From Dioscorea cayenensis subsp. rotundata (taxonomy: Eukaryota; Streptophyta; Magnoliopsida; Dioscoreales; Dioscoreaceae): DNA of 64,000 bases. The notes beneath the pieces are model-generated. The model saw only the letters and a list, made by a program, of their open reading frames with translations, searched no databases and was not told the DNA's origin. Each line of letters starts with the position of its first letter. The stretch's first letter is position 1. Positions 11,201 to 24,341 of the stretch are shown one piece after another. The DNA lies in the NCBI RefSeq assembly GCF_009730915.1, contig NC_052475.1:28767016-28831015 (forward strand). Reading direction: 5' to 3'. A program made the position numbers and the translations under genes.

Positions 11201-14131
11201 GAGGAAACTCCCTTGTCTGTCCTACCACACCTTGAATATTGTGAATTCTCCTTATTGTCAACCAGAAGTTTTGTCTTTTCAAGTGCTCTGAAAATTTCAG
11301 ACTGAAGAAAAAAGGTATTTGTATCGATTGATGCAGAATTTCTGAAGTCCTAACACATGAGTATTTGAAGAATATTGCAATAAATCAGAAAAACCCCTTA
11401 AAAACAGTTAGGCATACAAAGGGGGGCAGTAGCGCTGAATTTGTTTTTGTTGCTGTTAATTGTACAAGAAAGGTAGTGCAACATATTCTAGCAATAAACT
11501 GGGAGGCATTCAAAATACATACATTGTGTCAGAATAGAAATATATGGCATGAATGAATGAAGCTAACCCACAAAAGCTAGAATAAGGATAATATTCATCT
11601 TGTTTGGCATGCCATGCACATGCTAAAGAGAGATTTTGGGTTCAAAATGAAAACTAAAAAAAAAAAAATGCTAAAAAATTCCTGACAAAAGTGGCTTAGG
11701 CCACTTATCAAGTTCTAATGACTATCCACAAAAGAAAGATGTGATAAAGGCAGTTGAGCCATTACCCACGTTAAATCGTTTTATCATAAATAGATATCAT
11801 CCATACAGACAGTAGAGACCACACTTTTTATACAAGCCTTTGAAAAGTATTATCTCATTTTGCAGTTTAAATTATTAGCAAAAATGACAAATAGGATGAA
11901 GAAAAAAGACCTCAACAGTTGGCTCCATTTGGGCCTCTGAGGCAAATCCGTAAAACCTGATAACACGCATGATAAACAAAACAAAATGCATTCAGCGTAT
12001 GCCCTGACACACTTAAAAATATAAAGTAACCTACAACATCCAATTCTATCAAGGAATCCTTCCCGAAAGTACCCCAAAATCTTACAGATAAGTGCAAAAG
12101 CATTCTATTTTTAATTCATGAACATGATTAGAAAAATACGTTGGAGATGCATGATTTTCAAGGCAAAATATCTCCTTGCATAAAGTATACCATTACCATA
12201 AATAAGCTAAATAATGATCAGCTGCAACTGCATAAATTCTCAGACTTGATTAGAATCATAAATCAGAGATTATAGTCCAAATATATTTGCATAATCTATT
12301 GCCACTATTTCCTTAATAATAGCAAAAATATTTATTGCAGCCAAACTTCTCAGGTAGTAAAGAGAACTCAGAAGATAATTACCTTTGCCCAAAATACATG
12401 ATTTTCAAGGCAACACATCTCCTTGCATACTGATATATATTTTTCAAGTAAAAACCTGCAAAAAAAGTTTATTTAAATGATTTGAAATAAGAAATGCGAA
12501 AAATTTGAGACAGACCCTACTATAGCCTAAATAAAAAGTAAGAAACATCCAATGCCAGCCAGTTTCTTTCAAAAGATTATATATGGTTAGAGCAGTAACT
12601 GGACAAACCATGTTTATTAAAATACACCAAGTGCGGGGCAATTTTAATAATGCTGAATGCAACAATAAGACTGGGTTGCCTTAAGCATACCGAAAAACCA
12701 TTATGTAGCAAAGTGGAAGAAAAAATGGTAGTGAACATCAACACTCCATGATTCAATTTAAAGCTTAATTTGGTTGAAATACTTCCCAATGATAATGACA
12801 AGCCATCTGGAATACATGGACAGGCAATTTTCAACCAACAATACCACTTTATGTTTTACTACTGAAAATCAGAGAAGGTACAGACCTGGCTCTTCTATCT
12901 TATCAAGCATAGATACTTTGGCTGAGGTCCCCATACACAAATCATCAAATGCATAAGCTTCATTCTCCTAAAGTAGGTTTGCAATTATTTTAAAGTCATA
13001 ATTTTGTTGGAGGGAAAGAAATGAATTTGAACAAGACTGAAGAAGTCTAGCACTGACCTTCACAGGGTTAGTTGAACACAAGAGTGAATGATCAAAGGAA
13101 GAATCAATAGCAGGTTCCGTTGTCTGATTTACAGGAAACTCTTTGCAATGGTGTTTATTAGGAGTTGTCAACTCACAGTTCACAGAAATTGAAGATGTCA
13201 AGCACTCTACCTACCACAGTAGTAATTGGATTAGCCATCATGGTACCAATCAACAAAGTACAACAGAAACATGAGATAAGCCTTTCATTTGATTTTCTAT
13301 ACTAGAGAACACCATAAAGTTCCACACTCTTTGTATTCATGAAAATAGCACATAGAAAAACTCTGCATTTTCCACATATATTAAGGAAATGAAAATATGT
13401 AAGAAATGAAGATAATTTTATGAAAAGATAAATTCTCTTTTGAAATTTTCATCACAAAGACCTCAAAGAGATCGTATCTTTTCAAATTATTTTTGCTGTA
13501 AAAGTCACTAAAAAAAAAGGATAGCACTTCCTTTATGTCAAAGATCCCATCTTTGCATCTAATCTTTCATTGAAGATACAAACTTAAAACTAAACATTCC
13601 TAAATCTAATCAGTAGAGCAACAATTAAATCAAACAATTACTACAAATCAAATTGTTTTGGCTAAAGTTCCCTTCTTTCCATCTTATATTCATTCATGTA
13701 ATCAAACTAAATACCAAAAATACCTAATTGGCGTCTAACAAGAACTTCGACAGCATCTAATCACAACAATATCTAATTAACTCAGCATAGTAGAATTAAA
13801 GTTAACAAGTTCCACAGCCTTCTCACATCAACAACTAAAAACATGATTAAAAGACGTATTTCTACATGGGTTGGCAAAAAAATTCAAGAAAAAAAAAAAA
13901 AGCCACAAAATCGAACCTTCGAACAAGAACAACTTGATAATCGACACTTCAATCCCTCGTTCTCCCTCTCCAACTCCTGATATATTTTTTTTTCCCACCA
14001 AGAAACTCAATCAGGGTACTAAAACCTCAATACTTTCAAAAGGTTTAGAGTTTTACCTCCACGCGGCAGCTGAGAGAGAGAACCTGCGAACGGAGCTCGA
14101 AGACGAGATCCTCACCGTAAAGTGTTCCCAT
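8262..14131 (-). CDS. tRNA pseudouridine(38/39) synthase, PUS3/DEG1 type, 470 aa
   Basis: Fifteen exons close in frame: 14057-14131, 13058-13210, 12886-12967, 12383-12455, 11911-11956, 11191-11301, 10800-10881, 10431-10527, 10046-10106, 9823-9946, 9269-9426, 8748-8871, 8559-8660, 8407-8475, 8262-8317. The protein starts MGTLYGEDLVFELRSQ. TruA-fold landmarks are VALKIMYFGQRFYGFASEAQ (about 116-135), the catalytic loop CGRTDKGVSS with Asp172, DIRVIGWCPAPS, FHARFKCLSREYRY, DFRNFCKMDAANV, AFLWHQVRCMVAVLF and a C-terminal SFEERRAKL. These match Deg1/PUS3, which makes pseudouridine at positions 38/39 of the tRNA anticodon stem. Length fits the family. The acceptor at 9426 (CTCAAG|TTCTTT) was chosen for phase; a stronger-looking acceptor nearby (GATGCAG) breaks the frame. 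Residues 26-100 form a low-conservation N-terminal insert. Confidence 0.93.
12149..12183 (-). repeat. Partial copy of a PUS3 exon inside its own intron
   Basis: About 35 bp (GCATGATTTTCAAGGCAAAA followed by TATCTCCTTGCATA) match coding exon 4 of the same gene at about 12397-12430 with roughly three differences. The copy lies about 215 bp further along in the following intron, has no splice sites and would not be translated. Confidence 0.75.
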
Positions 14132-14398
14132 CGGACGGCCCCTTCCTTCCCGGCGTTCGAAATGCCGAGGTCGGCGGCGCTAACTATCACTGATCTTGAA
14201 CTCACAATCCAGACCCTTTAATATTAATTTATAATATGAAGTTAAAAAAAGGTTAAAAAAATAATTTTTACATATCCTCACCAAAATTAGAAAATAAAAT
14301 TTTATTTAAATAATTTTTTAATTATAATATTCTGATTTCCAAACAACATCCAACTCACTTGCCTGAAATCCACTTCCAGGAAAGTCAAGGCCCTTCCC
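14132..14398. promoter_or_regulatory. Compact divergent promoter, PUS3 / dehydroquinate synthase-like
   Basis: Only 267 bp separate the start codons of two well-supported genes on opposite strands. The PUS3 side is GC-rich, the middle is AT-rich (about 14220-14340), and no repeat is present. Both promoters and leaders must fit here, unless an upstream leader exon was missed. Confidence 0.65.
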
Positions 14399-17300
14399 AT
14401 GAATCTTATCTATCAAACTGGAATCTCAACTCCGCTGGCATCCTTCCCCCTTCTCAGACGAGGTAAAGATGATTTTCCTCTTCTTTCTTTCGTGTATTCA
14501 AATCATTATTTGAGAAAGATGACTTCTTTTCTTTGAATCTGTAGATTTTTCACAAATTTCTTTTGTTTGTCGGTATAAAAAAATCTCCTTTTTCTTTTTT
14601 TTCCCAATGTGAAGTTTCTCCATTATTGTGCTCTCTTATGCGGCTTGGTTTTCAATGCATCAATTTATAGTTCTCATTCTGAAAGGGAAAAGGTTGGATT
14701 TTGGTGTCTTTTCCTCCCTTTTGTGTTAATCTGAATGATCTAACTATCAGATATATATATATTATGAAATCTTTGTAGAATTTCAATTCTGTGATCCATG
14801 TTCCCACTAGTGCAGCAGCCAGATGTCCAGTGAGTTACCGGACTATCATGTCTTCGTCTTTGATCTCTGACAGTGAGAAGCAAAACAAGCTTGTATGGAT
14901 ATGGACTGAGTGCAAGGAGGTCATGATAGCATCAGTTGAGAGGGGCTGGAATACTTTCATCTTCCCATCAGAATCCCGGTTTAGAGATCTTGCTTCTGAG
15001 TGGTCATGTATATCATCTTGCTCTCTTTCCCATTATGGTTTTTATTAGCTTTATGTGTTTTTTGTTATTAATTTTCCTGCTTTGTGTTTTTTGTTTTGTT
15101 TTGTGAGATTTCTCATGATTTCTCATATAATTTCAGTCACTCTATACAAATTATGGTTACCAAGTGCAAAATTTACATGAACATCCAATATGGTTGAATC
15201 TCATTGTTATCTATTGTGCAGCAATTGCCTTGATACATCCGCTTTTTATCGAAGGTTCTGAGATTTCAAACATGCAAAACCAAGTTGTTGCCAGGCTTTT
15301 TGATGTTTGTTCGCCTGAAGATTTACTATTTATTCAACCACATGAACAAACAAATGATTTGGTCATAAATTTCAAGGGCGAATGGCAGGTTTGTCTGTTA
15401 CTTTTTAACCAATTTAATAATGACAAAAATTGTTTTGTTCTAGATTTAATTCCTTGAGAAAAGGCATGAAGAACACATAGATATTGATCGAGAAATAATT
15501 TGCATGTTTTAGTCAATTGGTAAAAGTTTGATGCTATAAAACTACAATGGTTATCAAACGAGTATTCATCCAGCCTGCTTTTCCACATGCTTCTTTTATT
15601 ATTATCTTAGGTTTTTTTTTTAATAATAGTGTAAGATTGCTCTGAGAGAAGATATATACTTCTTTGTCTTTTGAGTATGGCAAATGCCTTTTGTCCTTGA
15701 TCAAAATTTCCATATTTTTCAGGTTATACCAGCTGAGAATCTTGTTGCTGCATTTCAAGGTTGTAAGAGAACTGTTCTGGCAGTTACAACAAATTCATCC
15801 GAAGCTCAAGTGTTCCTTGAGGTACTCTAAAATCTAAACCAACATAAGAACTTCAAAGCATTTTACCCTTTAATGATGGTTGTTATGCATCATTTTATTG
15901 TCACCCTGACATTTCAGAGATCTCAAGCATTTTAAACCATGTGATTTACAGGCTTTGGAGCAAGGGCTTGGTGGAGTTGTTCTGAAAGTTGATGACATTG
16001 GAGAAGTTTTTGCATTAAATGTAAATTTTCAATTTTCTTTCCTATAGTTAGTCTATTATTTTGATTCCTCCAAAGAATCTTCTGCAGCTAAACATTAATA
16101 CTTGCACAATGGAGTGCTAGAAATTCTTTCTGCAGCTAATATAAAATTGTTTTGGTAATCCTTATTTTGACCAGATTAACTGGCATTAGATGCAGTAACT
16201 ATTTTATTTTTCTTGAACTCTCAGAGTTATTTTGACCAACAAAATGAGGTGAGAAATCTACTGAGCTTGACAAGGGCAACTGTGACACACGTCCAGGTTG
16301 TTGGAATGGGTGATCGTGTTTGTATAGATCTTTGCAGTCTCATGCGACCCGGTGAAGGCCTTCTGGTCTCTATTTCATCTTTTTGTGGTCATTTCCTGAT
16401 TCTTTCTTCTTCTTGATATGATATCACTTGATCTATAAAGTGGCTTTGAAGCAGATGACATTAAAGTTGGCATTTACCAATGATTTTTTTTTTTTTTTAA
16501 TATGTTTACAGTTATTACATGGCTTTTATAGGTTGGTTCCTTCGCCAGAGGGCTTTTCCTTGTCCATTCAGAATGCCTGGAGTCAAACTACATTGCCAGC
16601 AGGCCTTTCCGGGTAAATGCGGTGAGTGTTTAGTGTTGATAACAGCAATGAATGAGATGTTGTTGAACTTGTTTGCTACTTTCTTTAGTTAGTGGAGACC
16701 TCATAAGACTACCTTCCTGTATCTCTTCTTTCTTTCTCTACTGATGAATGTTAGTCTCTCATGCCAAAGCTGAAAATTTTATACGAAATAATTCTTTACT
16801 TAGAATTCCTAATGAAAATGACTATTCATTCTAACTATATCTAGAAGGATAAATATATTGTTGACAAATCCGAAACAAAATTGTAAAGGAAACAACTCAA
16901 AATAGAAAGATAATTATCTAACTGATGCTGCATCACAGTTTAAAGCTGAGCTTTATATGAAAGTTTGACGGAATTGTCTTTTTAGACCAAATTTTTTTCC
17001 AATTCACTTTTACTGTCTCCTTTAAGTTTATGGTCATGAGGCCATTATTATCAGTTTGAACTCGGGGCCTAATTCCTTAATTTTTCAAAGAAGCTAATAC
17101 TTTAAAACAGAAGCTTGTCCATAGCATGAAAGAAGAATAGTGTATTGACAGTTATCTCCTATAAACTAATTTATTGAAGAAACTATTTTCAATGAATTGG
17201 ATTGTCCCCAAGAGTTCTCCAATCACTGTCAGTGATATGTCTGAGAAGTGTGTTACCAGAGGGAGTTTGATCAAAAGCTTATTAGATTACAGTGTAGCTA

Positions 17301-18143
17301 TTTATACCTTTTCAAGAGGGCAGAATCCCCATTAGAGGTCAAGAACACGAAAACCAATTGCACATTGTCTGATTGTGGAAAGTTTTGCTGAGGTTTATAT
17401 GATTATTATTATTATTATTTTTTTAATAATTACATTTTGGCAAACCTGTAGGGGCCAGTGCATGCCTATGTGTCTATACCCGGCGGAAAGACCTGCTACC
17501 TCTCAGAGTTGCAGGCAGGTAAGGAGGTCGTAGTGGTTGATCGAAATGGTAAGCAAAGGAATGCAATTGTGGGGCGTGTGAAGATAGAATCAAGGCCACT
17601 CATACTTGTGGAGGTGAAAGTATGTACAATCACCCTTGATGGACCTCATTCATATTCATGCATCGAAAACTTCAAATGCAGTTGTGTGCATGAAAAGCTA
17701 TGCTATAGCTTATAATGTTTAATCACTCTGTGTTGAATCTTTCAACAATTCATTTTGTCAAACCACTTGATGTCTCTGTCCTAAACCTAAGAATTGACCA
17801 AATTTCTCAGCAAGTATGTCTCACACATGCATTTGTGCCTGCTGCAGGAAAACATGAGCAATGAGATGTATAGCATCCTCTTGCAGAATGCTGAGACTGT
17901 CGGCTTAGTCTGTCCTTGTGAAGGTTTTTATCTTCTTAAGCTCATCTTCTATCTGAATTCACTGCCTTGTTTGTTTCTCAGCTCTGGCATTTGTGTCTGT
18001 TCCTCATCATGTTCACAGATAAGTCTACAAAAACCGTAATCCCAGTGACTTCCCTCAAAGTTGGAGATGAAGTCCTGGTTAGAGTACAAGGTGCTGCGCG
18101 CCATACTGGAATTGAAATCCAAGAATTCATTATTGAGAGATGA
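14399..18143 (+). CDS. 3-dehydroquinate synthase II-like protein (archaeal-type family), plastid-targeted, 396 aa
   Basis: Ten exons close in frame: 14399-14462, 14816-15007, 15222-15388, 15723-15821, 15952-16020, 16225-16365, 16532-16621, 17452-17619, 17848-17923, 18019-18143. The N-terminus ([20 protein letters not shown], then RAARC) is rich in Ser/Arg/Leu without acids for 35 residues, as in a chloroplast transit peptide. Translation could instead begin at the internal ATG at 14848. The body carries [80 protein letters not shown] and a C-terminal beta-rich [20 protein letters not shown]. These match plant homologues of archaeal DHQ synthase II. The archaeal enzyme makes 3-dehydroquinate by oxidative deamination. 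Plants already have canonical AroB, so the role of the plant protein is unsettled; that caution is background knowledge. Confidence 0.9.
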
Positions 18144-18765
18144 TGACAAGGTGATGAGGAGGGATCATATCACTGTAAGTGCTCAAAATTCACTGCTGCT
18201 CTAGTGCTTGGATGGTTACTGTGCCAATGTTGTATCTTTTCTCCCTAAGGGGAGCGGTCTGGGTCCTGCTGCTTGAGTTCACCAATAAACACCATTCTGT
18301 TAATCTCTGGAATTTGCCTTCTTTTTGGAGCTTGTTAGAGTGATATCATTAGAAGAAAACATCATCATTGACTGATGATTTAGATGTTCTCATCCTCAGT
18401 TCTGTCGAAGGTGTATGATCACTGGCATTATTTAATAGTTAGAAAAACAAATAATACTTATCAAAACAGGTCATAAGCTAATAGAGAACCACAATCAATA
18501 CCATGAGGCACACCACAACATCACTAATTCATTGAAAACCATCATGATAGTTTTGAATCAATGCATAATGTAAGTTACAACATATTGTAAGGCACTACTG
18601 CTCCTTTTACACAAAAGTAGGTGCTATAGAAATGCAAAACTACAAGAAAGCAAATCAAAATTCAATGAGAAAATCATTAAAAAAACCTCTTAACGCATGA
18701 TACTCAATGTGTTGTTACTAGTTGAGTCTCAATGAATATGGCCTGCAGTTGTTTGAATTTTCATG
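18144..18765. other. Spacer between convergent genes
   Basis: Contains the 3' UTRs of the dehydroquinate synthase-like gene (+) and the kinase (-). No coding exon, repeat or RNA gene was seen. Confidence 0.6.
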
Positions 18766-20839
18766 CTATGTTTGTAACGCCTCTAGTGTTGCCAAAACCT
18801 CAGACATCTTCGGCCTAGACTTTGCTTGAGTTGAGATGCACTGTGATGCAAGAGTTGCGACCGCATGGGCATCTTTCTTCGGGTATCTACCCTCTAACCT
18901 GGAATCCATTATTAGGTTTTGCTTGCGCTTGTCTGCTAACAATGGCCTTGCCCATTCCACCAGGTTCTGCTCTATCCCTCCCCGCGAATTATCAACAGCT
19001 CGGCGGCCAGATAACAGCTCCAATAGTACAACACCATAGCTATAGACATCAGCCTTTACAGAAAGCCGACCTATCGGTACAAATACCTGATACTTTAGAT
19101 GTATGATCTGAAAAGATTTTGATACTTCCAAGTTTAAATGTTTCCTTGAGTTCAGATTAAACAAACCTGTTGCAATGTACTCTGGAGCTGCATATCCTTG
19201 AGTGCCCATGATTTGTGTGGAGATATGAGTTTTACCTCCTGTGGGTCCTTCCTTTGCCAAGCCGAAGTCTGAAAGCTTCACATTGTATTCCTAATTGACA
19301 GAAGTAGCATTTTTTTAAGAGAATTCCTAGACTCATCTTCATAAAAAAAAAATGGTTGCATTTTGGCCTGCTTAATCACACGTACCGAGTCGAGAAGAAT
19401 GTTTGAAGACTTTACATCTCTATATATGATTTGAAATTCAGATTCATGTAAAAATGTGAGTCCCCTAGCAGCCCCGACAGCTACCTTGATCCTTAATGCC
19501 CAGTTGAGTGGTTGAGTGCTTCCTGAAACCAGCAGTAATCAGAAATTTTGTCATACCGAAACAATGATAGTTCAACCATATTTTACAATGAATTAATGGA
19601 GTATTACTGCAGTTAATGCTAACAATTTGCTTGAAGGGATACATACTTCGAAACAGATGATTCTCCAAACTGCCTTTCAGTAAATACTCATAAACAAGAA
19701 GTCTATTTTCACCATCCGAACAATAACCGATTAGCTTAACCAAATTCGGATGACGGAGTTGACCAAGATAGTTAACCTCTGCCTGCAGTAATTCGAAGAA
19801 AAAACAAACTAAATAATTACAAGTTCACAACCAAAACAAAGAAGAAGATTATTGATGTTGTAAAAGCATACCAGCCATTCCTTATGACCCTGAAAACTCT
19901 CGGGTTTTAGCTTCTTTACTGCAACTATCATGCCACTTCCTGGCTTTGCTGCAGTAAAGGTTTGTTCATCAATCCAACCCTTATACACATTACCAAATCC
20001 TCCTTCGCCGATGAGACTTTCAGGACGGAAGTTTCTTGTGGCAATTCTCAGTTCATTAAATGGAAAATCCTTTAGACTGGATGATGCTAAAATTTCCTCC
20101 TCTGTTCTGGAAGGGGGGTTCTCTGTATTACTTCTTTCAGTATAAGAACTACTTTCAATATACGAAGGCACAGTCAATGTTGACGTATATGAAGGTACCG
20201 TCAGTGTTGACGGGTTAGAATATGTTGTCTGGCTAGAATGAGCTGAAGATACGGCTTTTTTGCTTGACGCTTTTGAAGGATCTGCTTGCAAATTTATGAA
20301 ATTCAATGCTAGGACTAAAATGCAGATAATTGGATTAATATTTGCTTATCCACAGACAGTCTTAAAAGAAACATTAAGTCTTATTTCTGTTCAGCAAAAG
20401 CACAATTCAAGGATGGCCTTTTCCTTAGACTTGGACAGGTTTTCATTGTTCAAAATAAGATCTTTCAATTCTATGCAAGAACAAATCAGAAATCCAAATA
20501 CTGAAGAAATTAAATCAATTTTAATCTTAGAATTGATGCAGGAAAACAAGAATCACCACAACAAAAAAGATAAGATTAGAATTTAAGCAGGAATTCTGCT
20601 GCAGAATTGATTCAGAAGCTCAAAGTTAATGAAATCAGATTCCTCATGAATTGCAAAAAGATCATAACATTCCACAAACCTAATCAGAAAGATTTAACAC
20701 AAAAAAAACACAAACCCAGACCAAAAATATCAATAAAAAAAAAAAAGAAAGATGCAAACTTTAATCAAAACCAGAACTACTCACCAGAGCTGTGATGAGG
20801 GGTTTCAGCTCTTCTAACAAGCTGCACGCAGTTGCCCAT
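18766..20839 (-). CDS. Receptor-like cytoplasmic kinase, subfamily VII (APK2/PBL type), 388 aa
   Basis: Six exons close in frame: 20785-20839, 19872-20281, 19647-19782, 19386-19522, 19167-19290, 18766-19070. The N-terminus MGNCVQ has Gly2 for myristoylation and Cys4 for palmitoylation, so plasma-membrane anchoring is expected. A Ser/Thr-rich linker (20-90) contains a tandem STLTVPSY repeat (43-50 and 52-59). The kinase domain starts near 91: glycine loop [13 protein letters not shown] (109-121), VAVKK with Lys141, [10 protein letters not shown] with catalytic Asp236, DFG 254-256 and activation segment [10 protein letters not shown] (275-284). All catalytic residues are present. Family members act in immune and growth receptor signalling. 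The closest type I recognise is APK2B/PBL3. The stop TAG follows LEALQT. Confidence 0.94.
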
Positions 20840-23800
20840 GGCTACTTTCCAACCCAGAAATCACAATCCCATCACAAGGCAAATGTTCAGCTATAAAAAT
20901 CTCAGCTTTTTTTCCTCAAAATCACACTCCTTTCGCTTAGACCAACAAATAAATCCAATTTTCTTCTCCAAAAAAAAAAATAATAATAATAATAATAAAG
21001 AAAACTTTTTTCATTAACTATGAAGAAGACATGGATGGCCAATGAATTGCCATATTTCTTGCCTTCCTTTTTCTGTAAATTTCTCAGAATTTAAGAGGAA
21101 GGAGATGGGAAGGACATAAATTATAGGAAGGAAAGTATTGATCATCGTCAACTCGAAAGAGACATCTTTATATATATATAAATATATATTTTAAAGACAT
21201 AAAAAGACTTCCAATACTTTTGTTTTCTTTCAAAATTTTGTTTTAATGTTTTTTATAAAGCTTCTATTTAGATAACCCTTGAGTTAAATTTTTTTTAAAA
21301 AAAAACTTGATTTAATTTGTACTATATAGAAAATGTAAATTTAAATTTAAAAAAAAAAGAAAAGAAAATTTTACATCATTAAATTTGTACGAATTTATGG
21401 AAAGAGGACCCATTACAACCCCAAGTATTGATCAGTAATCACCATTGACTCATAATAAGGGCATATGCTTAATTATCATATTAGAGAAATATTCTTAATT
21501 ATCACTTCAACAAAGGGGAAGACTTTGACTAGCCTGGAAAATTAAAGTATCATTTTCAAAGACTTTCAAGACCAATTCCAATTCACCATTCCAACTACAA
21601 ATTGACAACCAGCTCAGATTATAACTCTGTGATCAGATAACCATCACCAGATTACTGCTCCATGACAATCAATCAAGAACACAAGGATTTTATTCAGTCA
21701 TATCAAAATACCAATCCATACAACAACCTGTGACAAATACACTCAAAGAGTAGCTTCCAAGTTTTACTGAACAAATTCAAGTATTTGCAGAGTTTCCATG
21801 TACCAGACTTGGAATTTACATAGAACTTGTGCTACTTCATGAGAACCACCGACCAAGGTGGACTTGTTCTGCAATTGCCTCAAAACACGAAACATGTTCT
21901 CACAAGTTCCATGCTTTCATAAATTTAGAATAGTATTTTCAGTTCAGGATCATACTTCAAGCATTGGACGGTCAAATTGCGTAAACGTATTCAGATACAA
22001 CACTCAGGTAAAAAAAAACACCAATTATGAGAATATGTTTCATCAGAAAGATACACATTCAGCAGTTTACATCCCGGCAATATGGATATATGTGTAAGCA
22101 GCTTTTTTACTTTGACAAGCCATAAAACATAAGGTAATGGATTTCCTTTTTCTCAATTATTCTATAAATTCACTGAATTTCATCTATTTTTGTCAATGAT
22201 TCCAGCAATCACATCCTTACTAGTCTACAAAGGCTGCCTGTTTGCTTTTCTGCTTTGACCTTTGATTATGACATCAATTAAGGTCAATATTAAAATTAAT
22301 GTTAACTGAAGAGATTCCTTGGAAGAAAGAAGGGAGGTAAAGAAATAAGGTACTTGTTTAGCAAAAGTCAGTGCATTGTTTATTTTTTGTTTTGATCAAA
22401 CCTTATCATTTGGAAATTGAGAGAAATATATTTTAAGAAAAACTGTTGGATTCAATCAAACCTTATCTCAAGGTGGCCATACAAACATGTGGAGAATTTT
22501 CAAGCCAAGGCAAACAACAAAATCATATGAGTGTTAATCCTGATTCAATCATACTACCATGAAGTCATACAATTTAATGCATCAAGAGACAATCAAGGAT
22601 TTCTCAGATCAAGAGTATGACAGGATCCTAATTCACTAGAGTTCTGTAAATTCAGTAGAGAGTTCTGTAAATTATGAGCAATGTGATAAAAAGTATGCAA
22701 AAGTGACACAAGAATAACTTTTGAAACAGGCAGCCCAATTATTGAATCTTCTTTTTTGAACTTGGTAAATCATCAAGATAATCATTTGATAGTGGTACAG
22801 GATTTCATCTGGAATTTTTTAATAATGCAATTAGATTTGTTCAGCTAACTAGGCCATTTTCAAATGTCACTGGAATGAATTTAATTAAATTTGACTGCAA
22901 GTTGAAAAAGCAAATGGCATTTAAATACAGTCACACTCTTTTATGCTTCCTACTTTCTGTAGCCTGTTATACAAACAAATACATATCAACTTTTGAGGAG
23001 TAAATTGACAATTCAGAAGGAATTGTAGTCTGAGAATTGAAAATGATAAATCAACCATCTATTTCCGCATTTACCTTTATATATTACAGCCAACTGAAGA
23101 AAATAAGAGCATTGAATACAATACAAATATTATAAGTAATAATAAAATAAAAGAGGTTGAAATTTTAGTCCAAAATTAAGTTTTTGTTTAACTTTTTGGA
23201 TGACACTTCACCTAACTTTGAAATTAAATATGATAAGAATTATTTATATTACTTAAGATAGTTTAGAATTCAGTTGTCCATTTCACAATGGATCAGGCTA
23301 GAACCTCAGCAGACTCCTGTTGGGAAGACATTGCAGTCATTTTCTTTGTTATTTTCTTTCATTCTATCTGACAATGATCATGCTTGCAATTTAAGAGAAC
23401 AATATAGAAGCATCATCATATACTTTAAGATATAGTAATATATATATATATATATATAGATTTAATATGCCAATGCAAAGAATGATAAATAATATGTAAG
23501 TTGTCAAAATGGCTTATGCATTGGTATCACATCATGAACATAACCATGTGGCAAACACACAAAGAACAGGATCTTCAAAACAAATTAAGTATAATTTATG
23601 TAAGACCATAAGCAAGATTTCATCAGGAACTCACCAAAAAAATACTGAATAAAAAAAAAAATCTCCAATATAAGAATGTAGCTGTGAGCTGACATTAAAA
23701 AAGAATAAAAACTGCCATGAAAAGGTTTACAATTGAAGCAGCACAAGAAAAACACAGAGACCATAAAAGAACTCTTGCCATTCCAAAGAATTGGCAAGAT

Positions 23801-24341
23801 GAATTAGGTGAGATGAAAAGGCACTCAACCTAAACCTCCAATATATTTATTAAAAAAAAAGTTATTTTCCATACATAGATGACAAGAAGCACAAGAAAAC
23901 AATTTTACAGGATTCCACTTTCGCATCTGTGCTTCTACATCCACTCCAATATGACTTTGCATATGCATCATTATACATAAAATATCCAAATACCATAATG
24001 TGATGAAGCTAAATGAATTAAATCATATCCCCAAATATTAAGAGTTTTTTTTTGCTTTTCCTATCAACTATCTTCCACTGCATTCTCCCATGCATTCGAT
24101 TTCCATTTAGCATCAATCTCCAAGTGAAATTAATTAGTCAAGCCACAATAAATTTCACATTGGCATCACATTTCATGTCCATTTCAATCAAAACACTCCA
24201 CAAAACATTCATTTTCACAGAAATTAATCCAACAACTTTACAAATTCATTAATTCAATATAGCATAACTCATTCAATTTGTGAAACAAAGAAGTAATAGA
24301 CAATATATATACCTTCAATTCACAGAATTTTTTAAGGAAAA
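20840..24341. other. 3.5-kb spacer between the kinase and plastid PH-domain genes
   Basis: It includes the kinase promoter, with (TA)n near 21170-21190, and AT-rich single-copy-looking DNA. Scanning both strands gave no exon with recognisable protein sequence. (TA)n runs lie at about 23440-23458. Confidence 0.5.

Noticed and set aside
13871-14221. 116-codon plus-strand frame
   Set aside because: Antisense to exon 1 and intron 1 of the PUS3 gene, beginning in a poly-lysine artefact of an A-rich run.
18822-19106. Two plus-strand frames opposite the kinase
   Set aside because: Antisense shadows of the last kinase exon.
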